DNA of 64,000 nucleotides from Azorinus chamasolen (lineage: Eukaryota > Mollusca > Bivalvia > Cardiida > Solecurtidae). How positions within the stretch are numbered: the first letter of the stretch is position 1; every line of letters starts with the position of its first letter. Location: the NCBI GenBank assembly GCA_963576725.1, contig OY755242.1, forward strand, positions 60,060,480-60,124,479, given 5' to 3'. A program made the translations under genes and the position numbers. The notes beneath the pieces are model-generated. The model was not told the origin of the DNA, ran no database searches, and saw only the letters and a list, made by a program, of their open reading frames with translations. Shown piece after piece: positions 1 to 10,355 of the stretch.

Positions 1-516
1 GATCATGGTCTGCTCTATTTGCTGGTCATTTTACAGGTCTGGTCATGGTTGGCTCGGTTTGCGGGTCATTTTACAGGTCTGAACATGGTCTGCTCTGTTT
101 GATGGTCATTCTACAGGTCTGATCATGGTCGGCTCTGTTTTCTGGTCATTCTACAGGTCTAATCATGGTCTGCTCTATTTGCTGGTCATTCTACAGGTCT
201 GATCATGGTCTGCTCTATTTGCTGGTCATTCTACAGGTCTTATCATGGTCTGCTCTATTTACTGGTCATTCTACAGGTCTGATCATGGTCTGCTCTGTTT
301 GCTGGTCATTCTACAGGTCTGATCATGGTCTGTTCTATTTGCTGGTCATTCTACAGGTCTGATCATGGTCTGCTCTATTTGCTGGTCATTCTACAGGCCT
401 GACCATGGTCTGCTCTATTTGCTGGTCATTCTACAGGTCTGATCATGGTCTGCTCTATTTGCTGGTTATTCTACAGGTCTGAACATGGTCTGCTCTATTT
501 GCTGGTCATTCTACAG
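1..516. repeat. 40-bp minisatellite, about 13 copies
   Basis: Near-identical 40-base units each begin GATCATGGTCTGCTCT and end ATTCTACAGGTCT; the array runs off the left edge of the window. The unit is the right hairpin arm of an HP-A element plus its following ATTCTACAG stretch. The bases after the array (517-568, ending in GTAAAGGGTTA) are a normal HP-A right end. The array is therefore an amplified internal piece of one HP-A copy. Open frames across it only reflect the period and are not genes. Confidence 0.93.
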
Positions 517-752
517 TTACTGCCAGGACCATTTCATACATGAATATTCATGGAGTAAAGGGTTACAACTGGACGTTTGATTTTACCTGGATATATTCTG
601 TTTGCAAAGACGTATTTATGAAGTAAGTGGTTAACCTATTTAGTGACTAGAGCATAATACCGGTACTATAGAACATGAACGGTCCATTGTATTCACTTCG
701 TAATTGGTATAAATATATTTCCAACTTTTATAACGGATTTGCAATAAATATT

Positions 753-986
753 TAGCCCTTTCCTTCATAAAGACGCATTTTCACGCATTTGCAAACAGAG
801 TAACTTTTTTTGAGTCGTCTGATCAGGGTCTGCTCTGTTTACTTACAGTTTAATATAGATCTGGTTCTACAGTTTCTGCCTGAGCCAAAACATCATGTGT
901 ACATATTCCATTGTAAAAATTCAGCTAATAACTATTCATGATGTCATTTTTTCCTTACATGAATATTGAACAGGAAAAGGTTTAAA
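753..986 (+). mobile_element. HP-A hairpin element (MITE)
   Basis: Starts TTAGCCCTTTCC, has the left arm GCAAACAGAGTA and the right arm GATCAGGGTCTGCTCTGTTT, then an AT-rich tail with ATTCATGATGTCA, and ends in GGAAAAGGTTTAAA. The left arm is partly lost (poly-T after GAGTAA). It is the same family as the copies at 17757 and 57588. Confidence 0.8.
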
Positions 987-1606
987 AAAGGATTAACAAT
1001 TATGATTGGTCTTCACATGAGTTTGCAAAAGAGCAATTATTATGATCCTTGCCTATATATTATTATATGCGAAGCTTACTATTCCGGCAATACTATCACC
1101 TACTTTCTTGAAAATGACACATACATAGATTTATTCATTGTATAAGTGTACACAATCAAGCATTGTCCTGAAATGAGTGGTATATCAACTGTATTATTCA
1201 TCATAACAAATGTGATGTATACATTATCCCGCTTAAAAAGAAACCCCACTTGTACATTGTAATATAATTATGTTTTAAATTATAAGCCTAGTTTGTAAGA
1301 TTATCATATGGTTAAAAAAACACGTGTATTACACTTCCTTCCTTTGTATTTTAAACACTAATCCTATATTTCATGATTCTAAAACAGCGACTTTAACATA
1401 ATGTTTAATGTGGCGTCTCATCAGGGTCCAAACTGTTTGATACCTTGACAATAATTTTAGACAGCAATGAGAGAAACTTGAATTTTTAAGAATTGAAGCA
1501 GACGACAATTGTTGCAGACGAAAAAATGCCAAGCTTTAAAATATTTGTATAAAACAACTTTGACAGATAACAATATGCAGTAAACCATGTTTTAAACCAT
1601 TACTTG
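987..1606. other. AT-rich stretch, no gene seen
   Basis: No convincing coding frame or RNA gene. Around 1408-1440 there is a short GGCGTCTCATCAGGGTCCAA segment resembling arms of the hairpin elements, otherwise unstructured AT-rich sequence. Confidence 0.5.
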
Positions 1607-1836
1607 TACCCCATGAATATTCAAGTAAGAAATAATGACATCGTGAATACTTATTTGAATAGCTGTTATGGTAGCACTAGGACACAGGAACGTTGGCCAT
1701 GGCAGACACTGTAGAATCATATGTATAGTATAGTGTATAGAGCAGACCCTGATCAGACGAATCCAACATACGCCATCTGGTCTGGTTCTTCTCTGTTTGC
1801 AAAGGTGTAGAAAGACGTATTTAGTAAGTGAATGGT
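1607..1836 (-). mobile_element. HP-A element, reverse orientation
   Basis: Reads in reverse: ATGAATATTCAAGTAAG, ATGACATCGTGAATA, then GCAGACCCTGATCAGACG facing CTGGTTCTTCTCTGTTTGCAAAGG, ending near GTGAATGGTTAAG. Arms are partly degraded. Confidence 0.75.
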
Positions 1837-2008
1837 TAAGCGACCATGGGATGTTCGAACACAGGAGTGTTAAGCATTAGTGGTTGTTTAATGTAGGACA
1901 AAGGTAGAGCAGAACGCTCCTTTTGGAGCTTCTGCATTACGTTTGTCCTGCATTAAGCTAACATTGTCCTTACAGATCCAGAATTGGATTTCGTTTTATG
2001 GTCGCTTA
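1837..2008. mobile_element. HP-C-like hairpin element
   Basis: Terminal inverted repeats TAAGCGACCAT (1837) and ATGGTCGCTTA (ending 2008) enclose a hairpin with TTTAATGTAGGACAAA and TTTGTCCTGCATTAAGC arms and the centre GAACGCTCCTTTTGGAGC. The inner arms match family HP-C while the outer ends differ. It sits between two HP-A copies. Confidence 0.7.
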
Positions 2009-2275
2009 ATTAACCATTACATATTACTCCATTAATGCGCAGTTCTACGCTTTTGCAAACAGAGAAGACCCTGATCAGATGACTCCCATGACTCCTATAT
2101 GAGCCGTCTGATCAGGATGTGCTCTGTTTGCTAACGGAATTTGATAGATCTGATTCTTTACTTTCTGAAATGGCTACAATGTTCCACCTTTCATATTTCA
2201 TTACAACTAATTTGCCTATGAATATTCAGTAGGTATTGAATTTTGAAATAAATATAGAACAGGTAGAAGGTTAAC
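2009..2275 (+). mobile_element. HP-A element
   Basis: TTAACCATTACATATTACTCC start, left arm GCAAACAGAGAAGACCCTG, duplicated centre (GACTCCCATGACTCCTATATGAG), right arm ending GTGCTCTGTTTGC, a tail with AATATTCAGTAGG and the end GGTAGAAGGTTAAC. Confidence 0.8.
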
Positions 2276-2589
2276 AGAATGCAACATTTCTCATGTAACT
2301 TTGTAGATTTGAAATGGTTTGTATAAAATATCGATTTAAAGTTTTCGATAGATTGGGCAAACATGGCTAGTAATAGAATGTTTTAAAACACGTATTAGAG
2401 AAAAAGATGAGGTTTATGATATTTATAAAAAAATATGTTTAGCTGGAAAAGAATTTCCGCAGCTCTAATTAATATTTCGATTCAGACCACCGTCTATATA
2501 ATAGAACAAAATGTTAAGTGCAATGATAAACAAAGATTCTGATTAATAGTTGCGTCTCTGTTTCTGCGGTTGGTCTAGGTTTATATTTG
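2276..2589. other. no feature seen
   Basis: AT-rich sequence without coding frames, hairpins or recognised repeats. Confidence 0.5.
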
Positions 2590-3475
2590 TTAAGGTATAC
2601 ACTGTCTTCATCTACACTGTCTACATCTGTCTAGATATACACTGTCTAGATCTACCTTATCTACACCGTTTAGATCTAAACCGTCTAAAAAGTTATGTTA
2701 ATTATCTAGATTTACACTATTAAGATATACATCGTCTAGGTCTACACTGTATATATTTCTACATTAAAAGACCTACACTATCTATATCTACATTATTTAC
2801 ACTATCTAGATCTACACTGTCTAGATCTAAATTATCTACACTGCCTAGATCTAAATTATCTACACTGCCTAGATCTACACTGTCTAGATCTACATTATTT
2901 ACGTTGTATAGATCTACATTGTCTAGACTGTCAAGATCTACATTATATTCTTTGTATAGATCTACATTATACACTGTCTAGATCTACACTGTCTAGATCT
3001 ACATTATCTATACTGTCTAGATCTACAGTCTATATTTACACTGAATTGATCTATACTCTCTAGATTGACACTGTCTAGACCCACATGGTCTAGATCAACA
3101 CTATCTGAATCTACACTATCTTGATATGCAGTTTGGACGTTTTACATTGTATATATGTTCCTGCTTATCCCTACCTTGTTTAGACATACATTGTCTAGAT
3201 CTGCACTTCTTAGAGTTACGCTGTCTAGATCTATACTACTAGGTGTGCACCGTTTAGACATACAATGTCTAGATATGCACTATCTATGTGTGTCCTGCCT
3301 AGATATCATCTATACTATCCAGTTCTACACTGTCTATATAAGTCAACATCGTCTAGATCTACATTATCTAGATCTACATATTCACTGTCTAAATTTACAC
3401 TGCCTAAGTATACACTGTCTAGATATACACTGTCTAGATCTACTCGTCTAGACATACTACACCGTCTAGATCAGT
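2590..3475. repeat. degenerate AGATCTACACTGTCT minisatellite
   Basis: About 50 imperfect 15-18 base units of the form TCTAGATCTACACTGTC fill nearly 0.9 kb. The sequence directly after (3476-3597: CTGAATCTACAGTGTCTGTCTGAGCCAAAATG, with a GGGGGGTTAAAA end) is the right part of an HP-A element, in which AGATCTGATTCTACAGTTTCTGCC is the normal single-copy sequence. The array probably grew out of that segment. The open frames on both strands are low-complexity products of the repeat. Confidence 0.88.
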
Positions 3476-3597
3476 AATATTGGTCTGAATCTACAGTGTC
3501 TGTCTGAGCCAAAATGTTCTGTGTTCATATGACATTATATTAATTTCTAAATAATATAGTGATGTCATTAATTCAACAGGGTGGGGGGTTAAAAAAG
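3476..3597 (+). mobile_element. HP-A right-end remnant
   Basis: CTACAGTGTCTGTCTGAGCC, ATAGTGATGTCATTAATT and a GGGTTAAA end match the tail half of HP-A. The hairpin half is replaced by the preceding minisatellite. Confidence 0.65.
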
Positions 3598-3842
3598 GTT
3601 TACTCTACATGTAAGTCGCGTTCCGAGGGTATCGTATCCAAGCGCGGGATTTTACCTAATTACCATCATGCATTTGCATACTGGTCGCTTTCTAAAAGGC
3701 CTTTGAACCTCATTTTAGGCAATTTATATCGTTATCCTCATATGGTTTGTTCTTGCAATTTACGAGACATCTCCAGGGCTTTTAATCAAACACAGCTTGT
3801 CTACATAGTTTTGCATCCACTAGCATCACACGAGTATTACTA

Positions 3843-4052
3843 TACAGTAAATCCTCTCTATAACGGCCACTAAAATAAATGTTCATTATTTGGTATTCAG
3901 GGCAGGTAGCCGCTTAAAGAAAGGTGAAAGTAAAACAGAACGCTCCTATTGGAGCGTTCTGTTTTACTTTCACCTTGCTTTAAGCAGCCACCTGCCTTTA
4001 ACACAAAATACTTACTGTAACTTAGTGGCCGTTATAGAGAGGTTTTACTGTA
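3843..4052. mobile_element. HP-C element, near-perfect 210-bp palindrome
   Basis: Outer ends are TA-CAGTAAATCCTCTCT and its inverse AGAGAGGTTTTACTG-TA. The inner arms GCAGGTAGCCGCTTAAAG and CTTTAAGCAGCCACCTGC lead to AACGCTCCTATTGGAGCGTT in the middle. The TA flanks and CAGT ends fit Tc1/mariner-pogo type MITEs. Almost the entire length can fold on itself. A second intact copy is at 39168-39371. Confidence 0.88.
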
Positions 4053-4914
4053 TAATCATTGATATACACAGTAGTCTGGCAAGCACTGTATACTCTGCCA
4101 AACACTGTAAAGGCATTTGCATCTGGCCAGAGTATGTATTGTTTGGTATCCATCGACATTTGATATGGCAATTTAATTTAATAACTTCATTAGATAATTG
4201 TCTTTTACATGACATCTTTGGGAGGCTTTCTGCAAGACTTTCAACCTGCATTAAGCTACCAACTGTCTTAAAGACTGGTATTGATACTAAATTGAATGTC
4301 CGGTTTATAGGGATTTACTGTATACGATTTCTTCAACGCCTAGCCCATAAAACGTAGCACAAGTTATCGCATGTGACAGCACACGATACAAGGGAAATAA
4401 CTCGTACCGACGAGATGGTAAACAACAGAAGCGGTTACTTACCTTGTATTACGTTTCAATCAATATACAGTTTGGAGATATATATTTTGTTTTTAGTCTG
4501 AGGTCTCAAGTCGATCTTCAGCATTAGAGATGGGGGTCTTAGGTTTGTTCCGCTATCCGGTTACACTAAAGACTTTAACGCAATAATCATTCTCCTTCTT
4601 TCTTGAAAACGGTTTGGTTCAAGACTACCTTGATCGCAAGATCTAAACTATTTGACATCTAGACAAAGCTACAGATAAAAGTGCATACCAGTATACTAAA
4701 ATCGCTATTTCTCCCCTGAAGCCTATACTGTGACTACTCTTTTCATGGTCACTTATGACAGGTTTCACTGTACTATTATTGGGTATATAAACACAAACAA
4801 GTCACAGAGTCATCTCAAAACAGAGTTCTTTATTAATATATTAAATCATATAAAAATCGTAGGTTTCATATCTAATTAAATTATAGTAATTATAATTAAC
4901 TTAATTTAAGTATA
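4053..4914. other. HP-C half element, then no gene seen
   Basis: At about 4215-4322 lies the right half of an HP-C variant (GACTTTCAACCTGCATTAAGCTACC followed by CCGGTTTATAGGGATTTACTGTA). At 4700-4760 an HP-D-like fragment (CCTATACTGTGACTACTC) is seen. The rest, 4323-4700 and 4770-4914, has no recognised feature. Confidence 0.5.
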
Positions 4915-5036
4915 GTAAAACCCTTCTAAACCGGAATTCTTGAAGAGAAGAATTTAGATACTTTCAGGCAGGTGGCTGCATTAAGCTGTCACCTGTCTCA
5001 AAGACCTATATTTATTTAGAGGCGTTTCACTGCATC
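4915..5036. mobile_element. HP-C variant lacking its centre
   Basis: AGTAAAACCCTTCTAAACCGG at the left, AGGCAGGTGGCTGCATTAAGCTGTCACCTGTCT in the middle and GGCGTTTCACTGCA at the right. The two arms meet directly, so the central hairpin has been lost. Confidence 0.7.
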
Positions 5037-5097
5037 GTTATATTAAACGACTTTGGTAAAGCATGAAAGTCTTTGATAAAATCAAATAGCTATACAC

Positions 5098-5301
5098 CTT
5101 TTACTTGATAAAGATCCATGTTTAAGCATTTGGAAATAGAATAGATCCAGATCAGACAACTGTAAGGACCGTTTGATCAGGGTTTGCTTATGGAATAACA
5201 TACAAGTAGATACATTCATATGCCATTGTAAATATTGAGTTAACTAATATTCATAAAGTACTCATTTCTTACATGAATTTTCATCAAGTAAAGGGCTTAC
5301 A
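5098..5301 (+). mobile_element. HP-A element, degraded
   Basis: GATCCAGATCAGACAACTG faces CCGTTTGATCAGGGTTTGCTTATG. The tail has TAATATTCATAAAG and TTTTCATCAAGTAAAGGGCTTAC, as in other HP-A copies. Confidence 0.65.
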
Positions 5302-5720
5302 ACACCTCGTCACAGAATGAACTAGTCCTGGCATCACTCAGGTGTGATGGGCACTAAGCACCAGTGTTTCCTTATATACCCATGTATATGACACACTGTC
5401 ATTGACAATGATGGGTTTCAGAACAAGAACTTATCCAATTACATGTAACAGCATTTTACAGGTCCAATTATGTGATTATAAACTTATTGTGATTATAAAC
5501 TCATTATAAATTCAAAGGCTTAGCTCCATTGGAAGATCCAATGTGTACTCTTGCAGTGATCTTATGGTAATCAATACAAACATTTTGCATCCAGAAAGAC
5601 AGCAAGTTCTGTAGTGTCTCAAAAGAATCCAACTAATGCTCTGAGTGTATATTGGGAACGGGAAAAAAATAAAAGAATTTACTTAACCCTTTCCTCCATA
5701 ATGATCCCTTACAAATAGAG
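5302..5720. other. no feature seen
   Basis: No coding frame, hairpin or tandem array recognised. Confidence 0.45.
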
Positions 5721-6047
5721 TACAGTGCTCCCTCCCTACAACGGCCCTCTCAATAACGATTCCCTCCTTACAACAACGCATGTCACTGTTTCCGAAACAA
5801 CAAGGCTCCATTAAACCCTATGTTGTGACCACTCTTTAGAATCGTCACTTTGTGACGATTCTAAAGAGTGGTCACAACATAGGGTTTGATAGAGGCATAA
5901 CGGTTTTAGATCTCCAAATACACCTTATCTGGGAATCTGCAAATAAGCTAATTATGTTTGATTTTCCCTCCCTATAACAACTCCCTCTGAACAACACATA
6001 CAATCTTCGTATCCCAAAGGGTGTCGTTGTACAGAGGAAGCACTGTA
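5721..6047. mobile_element. HP-F element with HP-D type central hairpin
   Basis: Ends are TA-CAGTGCTCCCTCCCTACAACG and, inverted, TACAGTGCTTCCTCTGTACAACG, consistent with a pogo/Tigger-like MITE with a TA target. In the centre (about 5812-5891) is a perfect hairpin with arms AAACCCTATGTTGTGACCAC and GTGGTCACAACATAGGGTTT. The same central hairpin occurs at 31651 and, degraded, at 51429 and 17632, outside HP-F ends. Confidence 0.82.
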
Positions 6048-6195
6048 GACTCATCTCAGACAGCAGCTCCTGTAGGAGTTGTCTGATCAGTGTCTGCTCT
6101 GTATGCTTATAGCTAACAGATCTATTTCTCTACTGTCATGGAAATAGGTTTCCTTATTTTCAATTTAATACAATGATTATTATATAATTTATAAT
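6048..6195 (+). mobile_element. HP-A fragment
   Basis: AGCAGCTCCTGTAGGAGTTGTCTGATCAGTGTCTGCTCTGTATGCTTAT is the centre and right arm of HP-A, followed by AACAGATCTATTTCTCTACTGTC. The left end is missing, cut by the HP-F element. Confidence 0.6.
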
Positions 6196-6421
6196 TAACA
6201 CATTCTCTCTACGTGACGCATTTTGGCGCCTCTGTAAAAGTCACATTTTGAAACCATTGTGATAAATAGAGCATTTGCTTCATAGGAGCAAATGCTTTAT
6301 TCATCACAAGTTTCAAAACTACACAATTCTAAAAATTCTCCTTTTCTATAGTTAATGCTCCTTTTCGATAGATTTATTCAAAGAGGTTGGGTCTAAAATA
6401 GTATAGGTGGGAATGAGTTAA
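6196..6421 (+). mobile_element. HP-B hairpin element (MITE)
   Basis: TTAACACATTCTCTC start, then GGCGCCTCTGTAAAAGTCAC, then the hairpin with arms GAAACCATTGTGATAAATAG and its near-inverse, then TTCTCCTTTTCTATAGTTAATG, GATTTATTCAAAGAGGTTGG and GGGAATGAGTTAA. TTAA-flanked like HP-A. Confidence 0.82.
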
Positions 6422-7199
6422 TATCCATGATGTTCTTGTATGACTATGAACATTCATGAGGTAAAAAGATAAGAAGATAAAAGTAATTCATCTTGATGAG
6501 AGTAACTATAGAGTAATTATATATTTAAATTGAATAATGGGTTCCATTTTATAAATATTTGCATGGGTATAATTTATTCATTTCAACTTTAAACTCTCAG
6601 GAGCATTTGTGTAGCAAAAGCATGGCTTTTTTTAACCATTTTGGGAAGATGACCTATACCCCTGAAATTGGGAATGTTGTTTGATTTGGGAATTTTTAAG
6701 CAGTAAGAAGATTTCAACAGATTCCTTCCTTCAAATGTCCATTGCAAACACAATACATATATACCCACTCAGACCAAAACCTCTGAAAATTCGTAAACAA
6801 ACAGCAGACCCAGATCAGATTTCTCCTGCATGTCTGCTGTTTGTTTATGAATTTTAGAAGTTTGGTCTGACTGAAATTTCTGGCTAAACACTTTACCTCT
6901 GAATTGGGAATTTTTTAAACAAAATTGGAGAAAAAAAAATCCACACACTTTTTGCCATTGAGAACATAGTCCAATAACCGCTATAAAATCACCTGCAAAA
7001 AGGCCATAAAAAGCGTTGTCCTCCTTTATAGCTTTCTAAGTTCATTCCCTTTCATTTCTTTATAAATAAATAATAATTATTATAATAAATTAATAGAATC
7101 AGCTGTGTATGAGGTGATTAATGAAAAAAGGCAACTTGTAAGTTCTGGTACAGTAAACCACTCTAAGGTTTCTAAAACGAAAGTTCAAACTAGTATTAC
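6422..7199. other. no gene; one strong hairpin at 6772-6876
   Basis: At 6772-6876 the arms CTCAGACCAAAACCTCTGAA and TTTTAGAAGTTTGGTCTGA, with AAACAAACAGCAGAC and GTCTGCTGTTTGTTT inside, form a foldback about 105 bases long. The flanks contain repeated CTGAAATTGGGAAT-type segments (6662 and 6897), suggesting another small inverted-repeat element. Nothing else is seen. Confidence 0.55.
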
Positions 7200-7545
7200 T
7201 GTCGATTTATAGGAGCAAATACACTGTTCATCACACAATTTTAAAATTAGTAAATGCTCCTTTTTCAGTAGACTTATTCAAAGAGGATGGGTCTACAAAT
7301 AGCCTTTGAGCGAATGGGTTTACCCTTTCCTCCATGAATACGCCTTTCTACACTTCTGTAATAGTCACTTCTTGAAACCATTGTGATAAATAAAGCATTT
7401 GTTCCATAGGAGCAAATGCTCTATTTATCACAATGGTTTCAAAACTACACAATTCAAAACTTTTCGATTTCTCTAGTTAATGCTCTTTTTCGGTAGATTT
7501 ATTCAAAGAGGATCTAAAAATAGCCTATGAGGTAATGGGGGTTAA
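7200..7545 (+). mobile_element. two HP-B elements, one truncated and one complete
   Basis: 7200-7322 holds the right half of an HP-B copy (TAGGAGCAAATAC, TTTTTCAGTAGACTTATTC, GCGAATGGGTTTA). 7318-7545 is a complete copy: CCCTTTCCTCC start, palindrome GAAACCATTGTGATAAATAA... with TTCCATAGGAGCAAATGC, and GAGGTAATGGGGGTTAA end. Confidence 0.78.
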
Positions 7546-7714
7546 GAGTAATAATGCTTAACCTATTTATCTTGGCACAATTAGAGTGTATACAACCCAA
7601 GTTTTACATTATTTTTAAAGAAATGTGAACCATAAGTAAATTCTTAACAAAGCTGGCGAGTCATATAAAACAAACAAAAAATCAGGAAAATTCAAGAAAG
7701 AAAAAGAAATTGTC

Positions 7715-7984
7715 CTTAACCCTTTCCCTCATATTGACGCCTCTGCAAAAGTCACCTGTTGAAACCATTGTGATAAATAGAGCATTTGCTCCTACAGGAG
7801 CAAATGCTCTATTTATCACAATGGTTTTAAACTATAAAATTCTAAAATTTTCCTTTTCTCTAGTTAATGCTCCTTTTTGGTAGATTTATTCAGAAGTTGG
7901 ATCTAAAAATAGCATATGTGGAAATGTTTTGGTAGATATATTCAGAAGTTGGATCTAAAAATAGCATATGTGGAAATGGGTTAA
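7715..7984 (+). mobile_element. HP-B element with 53-bp internal duplication
   Basis: Perfect palindrome ATTTGCTCCTACAGGAGCAAAT inside GAAACCATTGTGATAAATAG arms. The segment TTTTGGTAGATTTATTCAG...GTGGAAATG occurs twice in tandem (7874 and 7927), ending at GGGTTAACCC. Confidence 0.8.
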
Positions 7985-8008
7985 CCCATACTCTATAAAT
8001 ATGTCTGT

Positions 8009-8247
8009 AACCCTTCACTCCATAAATACGACTTTATACACCTTTGCAAACAGAGTATACCCAGATCAGATGACTCCTATAGAAGCTCTCTGATCAGGGT
8101 CTGATCTGTTTACTTAATATGGAATTTTATAGATTTGATTTTACAGTTTCCACCATAGTGGAAAAAGTCCCTTTTCCATGTTCCTTTTTACAGATGAAAA
8201 ATAATGTGATAAAATCTTGAATAAATGTTAAACAGGGAAAGGGTTCA
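8009..8247 (+). mobile_element. HP-A element
   Basis: TAACCCTTCACTCC start, GCAAACAGAGTATACCCAG left arm, GACTCCTATAGAAGC centre, GATCAGGGTCTGATCTGTTT right arm, GGGAAAGGGTT end. Confidence 0.8.
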
Positions 8248-8599
8248 ATACCCAGATTATGGATATAAATCATAAAAAGAAAAATCTACAATTTTTGATT
8301 TCCTTGAAAGTTAATGAAAATGTAATGTTAAACTCTAACACATCTAAATACCTGCACACATAACATTATATCAAACTGTTTCAATCACGTGACCCTGTTT
8401 TCATATATGACTGTACTTGCCGGATGCTGTTTCAACCTGAACATGACATGTGCATATTAATTAAATGTAGGCCGCAACAAAGGCCAAGTTCAAAGATGGT
8501 AAAAACTTGTAAAAACTGCTGGACTGTGTAAAATAAATTGTCTTAATTATTAGGCATAACTTCTTGATTCATACTTAATCTTCAGCAACATTTCATATG
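8248..8599. other. AT-rich stretch, no gene seen
   Basis: No coding frame or repeat recognised between the HP-A and HP-B copies. Confidence 0.45.
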
Positions 8600-8815
8600 T
8601 TTAATTCATTCTCTCCTACTGACACCTTTTGACGCCTCTGTAAAAGTCATTATTTGAAACCATTGTGATAAACAGAGCATTTGTTCCATAAGAGCAAATG
8701 CTCTATCACAATGGTTTCAAAATTACACAATTCTAAAAAAAATTCTTTTCTCTAGTAAATGCATCTTTTCGGTAGATTTATTCAAAGAGAGTGGCTGTAA
8801 AATGAGTGGGCTAAA
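8600..8815 (+). mobile_element. HP-B element
   Basis: TAATTCATTCTCTCC start, GACGCCTCTGTAAAAGTC, hairpin with one arm shortened (AGAGCATTTGTTCCATAAGAGCAAATGCTCTATCACAATGG), TCGGTAGATTTATTCAAAG and a decayed GTGGGCTAAA end. Confidence 0.78.
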
Positions 8816-8837
8816 TTGTGTTCTGTTTAAAATCATT

Positions 8838-9015
8838 TTAAGCCTTTACTCCAGAATGAATTTTTGCCATAGCCGAAATTGTAGAATCATATCTATATTA
8901 TCCCATAAGCAAACAGAGCAGACTCTGATCAGACGGCTCCTATAGGAGCTGTCTGCTCTATGTCTACTCTGTTTGCAAAGGCATAGAAAGGCATACTTAT
9001 GGAGTAAAGGGTTAA
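8838..9015 (-). mobile_element. HP-A element, reverse, shortened
   Basis: CAAACAGAGCAGACTCTGAT arm, CGGCTCCTATAGGAGCTG centre, CTACTCTGTTTGCAAAGG arm and the end GGAGTAAAGGGTTAAA. It lies only about 50 bases beyond the ASB stop codon, so the ASB 3' untranslated region or polyadenylation site must run into or through it. Confidence 0.78.
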
Positions 9016-9062
9016 AATCTCGAAATTACACTAAATTAATGGCCATTGTAGAATAATTTTAC

Positions 9063-10355
9063 TCAAGATTGATCAGTGAGTGCTATCTCATTCACTTTCA
9101 AAAATCCCTTCATTCTTACAGGTATTGGCAATTTTTCTATATTCTCATCAGTGCTAACTGCTATGTTCTGTCTTATTGATATCCTACAAAGCTCTCGCAA
9201 TGACCTCATTGGGTACAACATACTCTGTAACCATGGTGATATTTTGTCATAGCTACTGCAAATACTAAGTTGGTGAACTTTGTAATACAGCTCTGTTCCT
9301 GTAACTACTGGGAAGAAACCATGGGCCATCAGTAATCGCCAGGACAACAACTCCTTGCTATTTGGCCCAATTACTTCCGGGTTTTCTAAAATTGTCTTTG
9401 AAAGTGTTAGAGAAACTAACTCCGTCATTTCATGCGGAGACATTTTAGCACCATAGGACAAAAGAAGTTTGATTTTGTCAACAGCATTATGTACATAGGC
9501 AAATATTAAAGGCTTTTGTTTCTTCCATCCTCCCCCTTTATTCACATCAGCACCCCTGACTAACAGAAGCTTGACTAATTGAGGACCAACATGGGTGTAC
9601 GAGCAAGCAATACCTAGGGGTGTACACATATTGTCATCTAACATATTTATATCCATTCCTAAATCCAACAACTCTTCTACAAGCTGAGAGTCTCCAAGTT
9701 GAACAGCAGTTGGTAACAGTGTGGCCTCTGACAGGTCAGCTCTGGCTTGTAGCAATAGTTTTGTGATTTGCACAGGTGGAAAATTGAATGATTTCTGACC
9801 TGAAGCATTAGTATCTTTTCCATGCCAGTATGACCAGTACTTGGCATTACGACATGACACTTTCATGGGTGAATCCCCGCAGACCGTCTGGATATTAACA
9901 TCACAACCACTCTGCACCAATAACGTTACTGCCTCCACATCATCAGCTTCACATGCTAGGAACAAAGGGGTCCTACCCATATTGTCCACCACATTCACTT
10001 CACATTTTGCTTCTATAAGGGCCTGTAAAGCCTGGACACACTGTACCTTCCTATCCTCTGATCGTTCGTCGCTATCACAGGTAAAATGTATAGGAAGCTT
10101 GCCATCAGAGCCTGCAATGTTTGTCTCTATTCCAACTTCAAGAAAAAAGTGTAGTGTCTCTACACTACCAGAGGCACAGGCATAACTAATAGGAAGGATT
10201 GATGATCCATCAGAAATGTCAGTATTTATTATGGGCTTGTTAAAATCATAGTTACTTTCGTATAGAGCCTTAATCAGTTCAGTTGAATCCTGTGCAATGG
10301 CTTTAAGAATGTTGGAAGTAGATATCTGTTCTGCCATCTTCTCATCTAACAGCAT
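9063..10355 (-). CDS. ankyrin-repeat and SOCS-box (ASB-type) protein
   Basis: A 430-codon uninterrupted frame. Residues about 50-340 contain degenerate ankyrin repeats, clearest at GKLPIHFTC, MGRTPLFLACEADDVEAVTL, MCTPLGIACSYTHV and VKLLLVRGADVN. The C-terminus (about 385-419) is a SOCS box: a BC-box SLRELCRISIRQNI, then a Cul5-box IEKLPIPVRMKGFL. ASB proteins are substrate receptors of Elongin B/C-Cullin 5 ubiquitin ligases: the ankyrin part binds the target and the SOCS box binds the ligase. The substrate here is unknown and no specific ASB number can be given. Start choice: the second in-frame ATG (10337, MAEQ) has the better context (A at -3, G at +4) and may be used instead. A 3' splice site (ATGCTTTCAG on the minus strand, cut before 10362) lies directly upstream, so at least one 5' non-coding exon probably exists at higher coordinates. 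Confidence 0.9.
   Translation of the reverse strand: MLLDEKMAEQISTSNILKAIAQDSTELIKALYESNYDFNKPIINTDISDGSSILPISYACASGSVETLHFFLEVGIETNIAGSDGKLPIHFTCDSDERSEDRKVQCVQALQALIEAKCEVNVVDNMGRTPLFLACEADDVEAVTLLVQSGCDVNIQTVCGDSPMKVSCRNAKYWSYWHGKDTNASGQKSFNFPPVQITKLLLQARADLSEATLLPTAVQLGDSQLVEELLDLGMDINMLDDNMCTPLGIACSYTHVGPQLVKLLLVRGADVNKGGGWKKQKPLIFAYVHNAVDKIKLLLSYGAKMSPHEMTELVSLTLSKTILENPEVIGPNSKELLSWRLLMAHGFFPVVTGTELYYKVHQLSICSSYDKISPWLQSMLYPMRSLRELCRISIRQNIAVSTDENIEKLPIPVRMKGFLKVNEIALTDQS

Noticed and set aside
165..362. 65-codon plus-strand frame at the left edge
   Set aside because: It lies wholly within the 40-bp minisatellite and its translation repeats with the array.
2759..2974. Asp/Val/Asn-rich minus-strand frame
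   Set aside because: Product of the AGATCTACACTGTCT array (NVDLDS repeats), not a gene.
3559..4357. Two consecutive plus-strand frames of 104 and 155 codons
   Set aside because: They run through a 210-bp palindromic MITE and its flanks; no domain, splice signal or composition support.
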